From Diogma glabrata (taxonomy: Eukaryota > Arthropoda > Insecta > Diptera > Cylindrotomidae), in the NCBI GenBank assembly GCA_963693315.1, contig OY856188.1:147184413-147248412 (forward strand): a stretch of 64,000 nt of DNA. The letters run 5' to 3'. Every line of letters begins with the position of its first letter. Position 1 is the first letter of the stretch. A model generated the notes under the pieces. The model was not told the DNA's origin and did not search any database. It worked only from the letters and a program-made list of their open reading frames with translations. Below are positions 58,049 through 64,000 of the stretch, piece by piece. Position numbers and translations under genes: made by a program.

Positions 58049-59466
58049 GACCAGGGTAGAAGCCATTAAAAATAATAAAAAGTGAAAAAAAATAACAGTA
58101 GGATGAAACCCATTAGAAAAGGAGGAGAATATTATAATAATGAAAGGAAAAATAATTTACGGGCGATCTGAGGTCGGGAAGGGGAAGGGGTGAGTTTTTA
58201 AGGGTAAAAAACGGTTTAACTCGATTTCCGGCAAAACTAAAAGTCCCATGGAAAAAATTTGAATGGCAAAGTTGTAGGTAATAAAAAGATGTAAAACTTT
58301 GATTTAGGCACTTTTTTCACATCACTTCAAAATTTATGTGAAAAATTCAAAAAACCAAGTTTTTGGTTTTTTATTTTTATCTTTTACAAAAATTTTTTTT
58401 TTTTCACGAAATTTGGTGAAAACTTACCTTTTTATGTCCCAAATACGCTGTAATTTATTTGATTTGAAATATTTATTTTTTCACCTTATTTTGAATTAAT
58501 ATCGAAAAAGTACCCTAATTTTCAATCGAAAATTCACCCGTCAAAATATCAGCTTTTTTCAAAAAGTTGGTATGCTTTCTGTTCTTTAAAATTTTTACTT
58601 TCCGATGGTGAAAAAAAATAATTTATTACTGTAGTAAATCTTCTCAGAAAATGCAAAAAATGAATTGAATTTTCGATTCAAAAAACCAAGTTTTTGGGTT
58701 TTTTATTTTTATCTTTTACAAAAAAAAATTTTTTCACGAAATGTGGTGAAAACTTACCTTTTTATGTCCCAAATACGCTGTAGTTGATTTGAAATATTTA
58801 TTTTTCACCTTATTTTGAATTAACATCGAAAAAGCATCCTAATTTTCAATCGAAAATTCATTTCATTTTTTACATTTTCTGAGAAGATTTACTATAGTAA
58901 TATGTTTTTTTTTCATCATCGGAAAATAGAGATTTCAACGAACAGAAAGCATACCAACTTTTTGAAAAAAGCTGATATTTTGACGGGTGAATTTTCGATT
59001 GAAAATTAGGGTGCTTTTTCGATATTAATTCAAAATAAGGTGAAAAAATAAATATTTCAAATCAAATAAATTACAGCGTATTTGGGACATAAAAAGGTAA
59101 GTTTTCACCAAATTTCGTGAAAAAAAAAAATTTTTTGTAAAAGATAAGAATAAAAAACCAAAACCTTGGTTTTTTGAATTTTTCACATAAATTTTGAGGT
59201 TATGTGAAAAAAGTGTTTGTATCAAAGTTTTAGATCTTTTTATTACCTACAACTTTGCCATTCAAATTTTTCCCATAGGACTTTTAGTTTTGCTGGAAAT
59301 CGAGATAAACCGTTTTTTACCCTTAAAAACTCACCCCTTCCCCTTCCCGACCTCAGATCGCCCGTAAATTATTTTTCCTTTCATTTTTATAATATTCTCC
59401 TTCTTTTTCTAATGGGTTTGATCCTACTATTATTTTTTTTGTTTACAAAAATTATCGACCCTGGTC
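58049..59466. mobile_element. Foldback element A (1,418 bp, TA-flanked)
   Basis: The ends GACCAGGGT and ACCCTGGTC are flanked by TA, and arms of roughly 600 bases are inverted copies containing TTTACGGGCGATCTGAGGTC, then GGGAAGGGGAAGGGGTGAGT, and CATCACTTCAAAATTTATGT-type sequence. About 58676-58850 directly repeats about 58360-58520 within the left arm. No gene. It interrupts the hAT transposase region, possibly in an intron. Confidence 0.8.
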
Positions 59467-60472
59467 TATAAGGACTCTAGAAAAATTGAAATATTTGATA
59501 TAACAAACGAAATTGTATAGTTTGAATCTACATTTTATAGTTGTGGTAAATAATTATAACTTTGTTCCAATTAACAGGTACAATAACAACTTTTGAGGCA
59601 GAAAGAAACACGTTTGACAAACTGTGGAATGATATAAATCAATTTTCAGAAAACCAGAATTTAGATCTCAATTCTAAAAGACGACGAGAACCAAGCAAAT
59701 TAGATTCATTCTATTTTGAATCAACTCTTGGCAAGAATAGTGAAATAAATTCAACAACAAATACTAACAAAAAGATTATTGGAAAATAAATATATATTTA
59801 CCACTTATGGACAGCGTGATTTCCAATTTTAAAAATAGATTTGAAAATCTTCCGCCTAGCTGAAGCCATAGATAGTTTTTTAAATTTGAATTTTAGCAAA
59901 GCGGAACCTTTTATAAATCATTATCAAAAAGAAGGTGCGATTGATATTAATTCATTACAAGCTGAGAAATTAGTTTAAGTAATTGTATTAATAGTCCAGT
60001 AACTTTGTCGCCTGAGTGTATGGGGTAGTATGCGTCAAATCCGGTAGTTCTGATTTTTTGCAGACTTGTTTATGATGTTGGCCTAATGAATAACCCAAGT
60101 TTGTGACCTCGAGCGCCGAACGCAACTTCGTCAAAAATCGCAAAAACCGCGAAAAAACCGTTATTTTTTCAAATTTTGGCGATTATAACCCTAAAGGGCT
60201 AGTTTTTTCTTTAACCTTTCTTAGGCCGTTTTTAAAGTAGAGTAAATTTGCTACAATATGATACTAGAACTGTCTCTGCAGACCCACCAGTTTCCGAGAT
60301 TAAGCCTTTCAAAGTTTATCACTTTTTTCGAACTTCGCAATTGCTTGCAATATACCTTTGTAGACTTTTCTACATCCCTGTCCTAATAATTGTATTAATA
60401 GATATATGTGTACGGTAGCCGATGAGAAAAGAAGATTATGTAACTGTACCTGATCATTTTTGTAGTTGCAGT

Positions 60473-60651
60473 AGCAGATATCTCAGGAGGTGACGATCTC
60501 TCCGATGTCGAAATGGAGGATGACTTGTTGGCACACGACGTCGACGATTCATCACCATCCCCTGATGGGAATATGCCATCCTAATACGTCGATCCAGATA
60601 CGGACGAACCTCAAGCGGAACCTTCCAAGAGGGCTAAATTAATTTAATTTT
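60473..60651 (+). pseudogene. Acidic protein tail remnant inside element B
   Basis: After an acceptor-like TTTGTAGTTGCAG the sequence reads ADISGGDDLSDVEMEDDLLA, HDVDDSSPSPDGNMPS, a stop, then YVDPDTDEPQAEPSKRAKLI and a stop. The acidic, Ser-rich character and short basic end resemble the C-terminal tail of a transposase, but no family can be named. It is GC-richer than its surroundings. Confidence 0.4.
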
Positions 60652-61131
60652 TTGATGTAGTCCAGTAACTTTGTCGCCTGAGAGTATGGGTCTAATCCGG
60701 TAGTTCTCATAGTATGCGTCAAATCCGGTAGTTCTGATTTTTTGCAGACTTATTTATGATGTTGGCCTAATGAATAATCCAAGTTTGTGACCTCGAGCGC
60801 TGAACGCAACTTTGTCAAAAATCGAAAAAACCGCGAAAAAATCGTTATTTTTTTTTTCAAATTTTGGCGATTATAACCCTAAAGGACTAGTTTTTTCTTT
60901 AAAACTTTTTTGGATGTTTTTAAAGTAGACTAAATTTGCTACAATATGATACCAAAACTGTCTCTGCAGACCCAATAGTTTCCGAGATTAAGCCTTTCAA
61001 AGTTTATCACTTTTTTCGAACTTCGCCATTTTTTGCAATTTATACCTTTGTAATGTTTTGTACATCCCTGTCCTAATAATTGTATTAATAAATACATGTG
61101 TGGTGGCCAATGAGAAATAGTAGATTGTATT

Positions 61132-61228
61132 ACTAGTGCGAATGTGTTTTCCAAACAAGAGTTAGTTTTCAGCATGACCGTAGGGAGTGCTGCAATAACT
61201 CGCGTTTGGAAAACGCATTCGCACTAGT
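61132..61228. mobile_element. 97-bp MITE inside element B
   Basis: ACTAGTGCGAATGTGTTTTC and the complement GAAAACGCATTCGCACTAGT are inverted repeats of about 30 bases around a 35-base loop. Confidence 0.75.
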
Positions 61229-61311
61229 TATACACACCATTTTTTGTAACAAATGCATACAATTTATAAATATTGATTTAATTGTTAATTTAATCATTTA
61301 CTTCCTTTTGC

Positions 61312-61437
61312 TGAACAACTGTTTGGAGAATATCAGTGTGGTTTCCGGCGGGGCCGAGGTACTACCGATGCACTTCTCTCGATAAGGATGATTTTGGAAA
61401 AGTATCGAGAGTTCAACATACCTGTGCACATTATCAC
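61312..61437 (+). pseudogene. RTE-type reverse transcriptase fragment
   Basis: An open stretch reads EQLFGEYQCGFRRGRGTTDA, LLSIRMILEKYREFNIPVHI, the finger region of RTE-clade reverse transcriptases before the first catalytic Asp. It stops there and nothing adjacent continues it. Confidence 0.65.
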
Positions 61438-62204
61438 ACTTCTCATTTTCTTTTTTAACATCCCATCATAAAAATACAGGGCTTCGATAGTATATTCAGG
61501 GTCAAAGTTCATTTAGAAAAATGCAAAAAATTGCGAAGTTCGAAAAAAATGATAAACTTTGAAAGGCTTAATCTCGGAAACTAGTGGGTCTGCAGAGACA
61601 GTGCTAGTATCATATTGTAGCAAATTTAGTCTACTTTAAAAACGGCCCAAAAAAAGGTTAAAGAAAAAACTAGTCCTTTAGGGTTATAATCGCCAAAACT
61701 TGAAAAAATAACGATTTTTTCGCGGTTTTTGCGATTTTTGACGAAGTTGCGTTCGGCGCTCGAGGTCACAAACTTGGGTTATTCATTAGGCCAACATCAT
61801 AAACAAGTCTGCAAAAAATCAGAACTACCGGATTTGACGCATACGGTAATGTATAAAGTTACTGGACTATAAATCAAACAATCAAATCATTAACATAGAG
61901 ACTTTAAAGAAAGAGGTTAAAAAAGAATTTTTTCCGAATACATTGATGAATATTTCTGCTACAAATAGCTATTAGTCTTCCAGTAAGCTCAGCCGAATGC
62001 GAGAGGAGCTTCTCAGCAATGCGGCGAGTAAAAACTTGGCTACGAAACACAATGTCGCAGCAAAGATTTTCAAATATAGCACTACTTCACATTGAAAACG
62101 ATCTAGTGAAAAAAAAATTGATAAGCATCAAATACTGGAAGAATTTATAAAAAAAAGTAATCGAAAATTAAAATTAAATTAAATATATGAGAAATATTAA
62201 TTTG

Positions 62205-62256
62205 TTTTTTTGCGGGGTCAGATCCACCCTAGAACAATTTCCTAGTTACGCCAATG
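62205..62256 (-). repeat. Probable right terminal repeat of the hAT element
   Basis: Read inwards on the minus strand it starts CATTGGCGTAACTAGGAAAT, then TGTTCTAGGGTGGATCTGAC and CCCGC, shortly after the transposase stop. GGCGTAACTAGG near the terminus is usual for this hAT branch. The left counterpart was not found, so the element limits are incomplete. Confidence 0.55.
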
Positions 62257-64000
62257 TCTGTGACAGAGGTTTGGAATTGTGTTTTTTCTCCATTCATCCA
62301 ATTCCCGTTCCCATTCGTGGTGGCAATTTTTCTCTCCAACCATAATTGGCACTTGTAAATACACTTTTTTATAATGCTGTAACGATGCGTTATTTGTTGG
62401 AGGTAGAAATGCAACCGACATTTTTTTTTTATTTTTGAATGTGGCATTTATTTTTTAGATTGTAAATTAGATTTTATTTAGATTTTTAATGCAATCTATC
62501 GAGAAAAAAAAATCTTACAGAACCCCAAATTTGGTTTTCACTTTTGTTTTGTACCATCCTCTATCTAAATAGCCAACACAAATTTTGGTGTATGCATAGG
62601 ATCTTGATGAAACTTTGGCAAATGATCCAGGTTCTCTTGAAAATGGAAGATCTGGATTCATTTAAAAACTGGAAAAAATAGCGAGGAGTCTCCCGAACAC
62701 TTCTAAGTTTAAATCTTCAATAGCTTCTAATCCCGGATTTCGATTTTATTGAAATTTGGTGTAAAAGGTTTTAGTACTGTTTCCAATATTTCTGCATACC
62801 AGCTTCTGTCACTTCCAGTTAAAAAGTTTTCTTTCAGGTGTTTATCCCTACTGTAGCCTACAATTACCCTTCGATTTTCATGAAACGTTGGTAAAAGCTT
62901 TCAAGTAACATGAAAAAGATTTTATCAGCTTTTGAGGTACACCCCCGTCCACCATACAACAGGTGGTTTTTTTTTATTGTTTGTTTGGGGCATCCAACAT
63001 TCGTTCGTGAATGAATTTTAGTGACACTTTGGAAAAACATGCACTATGTATGGCAGGGAGCTGATTAGTTTTTGAGTGATATTGGCCAAAGTGGTAGGGG
63101 GTCCCACGAGCACCTGTTTTTTGAAAGCTTAATAACATATGTGCCTGATAATCGAATTAGATAAAAATTGGTACATAAACATTTAGTACGGTTAATAACA
63201 GTTATGCATCCCAACTGCCGGAAAAAATTTGTTTACTTTTTCTCGTACAACAGAATTCATGTTTGTTTGGATACTACAGCTTTCTTTAATGTTATTATAA
63301 TTAGAACTACGCGAAAACTGTAACATTGGTTTGCCATTAATTAAAGTATTTTATGAAAATTAGCTAACTATATATCCAGAACATTTTGTTTCCAGAGCTG
63401 TGGTAAAGTTAGCCTATGCATCAGCGTCGCCTTATTATTTTTATTAAAATCATAAAACAAATGAGTTATACTCATCTTTAATTTACATATCATACTTATA
63501 ACACATTTATTGAGATTTGTTTGTTTAGTCAAATTTACATGTTAAGCATGCTTTTGATTTTAAGATCAATTCTAGTGACTTCAATCTTCTGAACCTTCTT
63601 TCAGCAGCGGACACATCTATTAGCTGGCGTGTTTCAATATTTTCATGTTTGCAAAGACGCATCATTCACGAACTCTATCTTTAGGTCTCAATGTAGGTCT
63701 TCTTTTTCTTGTTATGTTAACTTCACTAATCAAAAAGTAAGTCAAATACCTCTAAAAATTAACTCAACACAATTTGCTTATGCAAACACGGTATTTATTT
63801 TTAAATATGTTCTAATAGACATTTATAATCCTTAACTAAAAAATATCATTGATTGACAATTGAGATCTACGTGTTACGAGTTTTTGTTGATAGTAAAGTA
63901 TCATGCACATTATTATAAATAAGCAGTTGCACATGTTATTGGTTTGCAGTAATATTATTGAATTAATAAGCACTTACATATCTTCGTACTTACGTTCAGA
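62257..64000. other. Intergenic sequence, nothing identified
   Basis: No supported gene, tandem array or terminal repeat pair. A loosely repeated phrase of the type TTTTCATGAAACGTTGGTAA / TTTATTGAAATTTGGTGTAA / GATGAAACTTTGGCAAATGA occurs around 62600-62910 and 63165, hinting at old repeat DNA. The small frame at 63629-63835 has no recognisable family. Confidence 0.5.

Larger units (their letters stand above)
59994..61867. mobile_element. Foldback element B (1,874 bp, TA-flanked, composite)
   Basis: The ends GTCCAGTAACTTTG and the complement AAAGTTACTGGAC lie between TA dinucleotides. The left arm unit (59994 to about 60440) is directly repeated at 60660 to about 61125, and an inverted copy lies at about 61495-61867 (motifs ACCTCGAGCGCCGAACGCAA and CTGCAGACCCA). 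Between the units lie an acidic coding remnant, a small MITE and an RTE-type RT fragment. This layout suggests tandem insertion or rearrangement of one family. Confidence 0.75.
56690..62182 (+). pseudogene. hAT transposase (ZMYM1-like), fragmented
   Basis: The gene starts at the ATG at 56690 (MEKFQDIRTF); a run of A shortly after shifts the frame. 56778-57527 has a TTF-type zinc finger region (LRLFSSKYYDANNWLEYSET, AYCFICRHFLKG and a later KKHEHSLTHIDC) and DUF4371-like sequence. After a shift near 57500, 57536-57860 gives ECGFYSLMRDEARCCKEEQL and GQSYDGAHVMSGKNAGLQAK. The middle catalytic part is missing. A later exon (59578-59980, TTFEAERNTFDKLW) follows an acceptor-like AACAG, and 61980-62182 carries the dimerisation domain (LPVSSAECERSFSAMRRVKT, then WLRNTMSQQRFSNIALLHIE). 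Two foldback elements sit between these parts. Confidence 0.82.

Overview
The window reads as AT-rich repeat DNA from an insect genome, most likely a fly (Diptera). The grounds are short GT-AG introns (49-70 nt), the mix of element families (BEL/Pao, SAP-Gag LTR element, Penelope-like, Transib, hAT, pogo/Tigger, Helitron, DUF4806-bearing DNA transposon), the AT content and long (TA)n tracts. The order-level call is inference. No well-supported host gene was found; the only candidate is two small spliced exons at 43711-44129.

Layout, left to right. 1-5889: BEL/Pao retrotransposon, leader and gag-pol, with frame breaks. 5890-11979: a 6.1-kb DNA transposon ending in CCCAAG, with a spliced transposase gene on + and a convergent spliced DUF4806 gene on -; it interrupts the 3' side of the BEL element. 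11980-15180: non-coding DNA with 41-bp and 80-bp tandem repeats. 15306-20836: a nest of Helitron helicase remnant, TA-type foldback, short retroposon, a 2.3-kb palindromic element with the same CCCAAG termini, and a Penelope GIY-YIG fragment. 20837-31610: MITEs, AT-rich repeats, a (TA)n tract, a decayed Ulp1-like protease gene, a perfect foldback and a 342-bp tandem repeat. 31611-33544: pogo/Tigger remnant carrying two further insertions.

33772-41082 is the most striking block. Two Penelope-like copies lie head to head, each ending in a (TA)n tract of about 400 bp. The + copy is split by a 3.1-kb Transib transposon (RAG1-related) with a perfect 5-bp target duplication, and its transposase is open except for one shift in a run of nine A/T.

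41272-49635: two related 5'-truncated LINEs in opposite orientation, the possible small gene, a solo LTR and MITEs. 50692-55917: LTR retrotransposon with both LTRs and a 4-bp target duplication; it has SAP-Gag and protease but no RT or integrase, and its 3' LTR is split by another LINE. 56690-62256: a ZMYM1-like hAT transposase gene broken by two large TA-flanked foldback elements. 62257-64000: no recognised feature.

The nesting gives relative ages: Transib is younger than the Penelope pair; the LINE is younger than the SAP-Gag element; the CCCAAG transposon is younger than the BEL copy; the 727-bp hAT MITE is younger than its host repeat, which has an empty paralogue 2.7 kb away.
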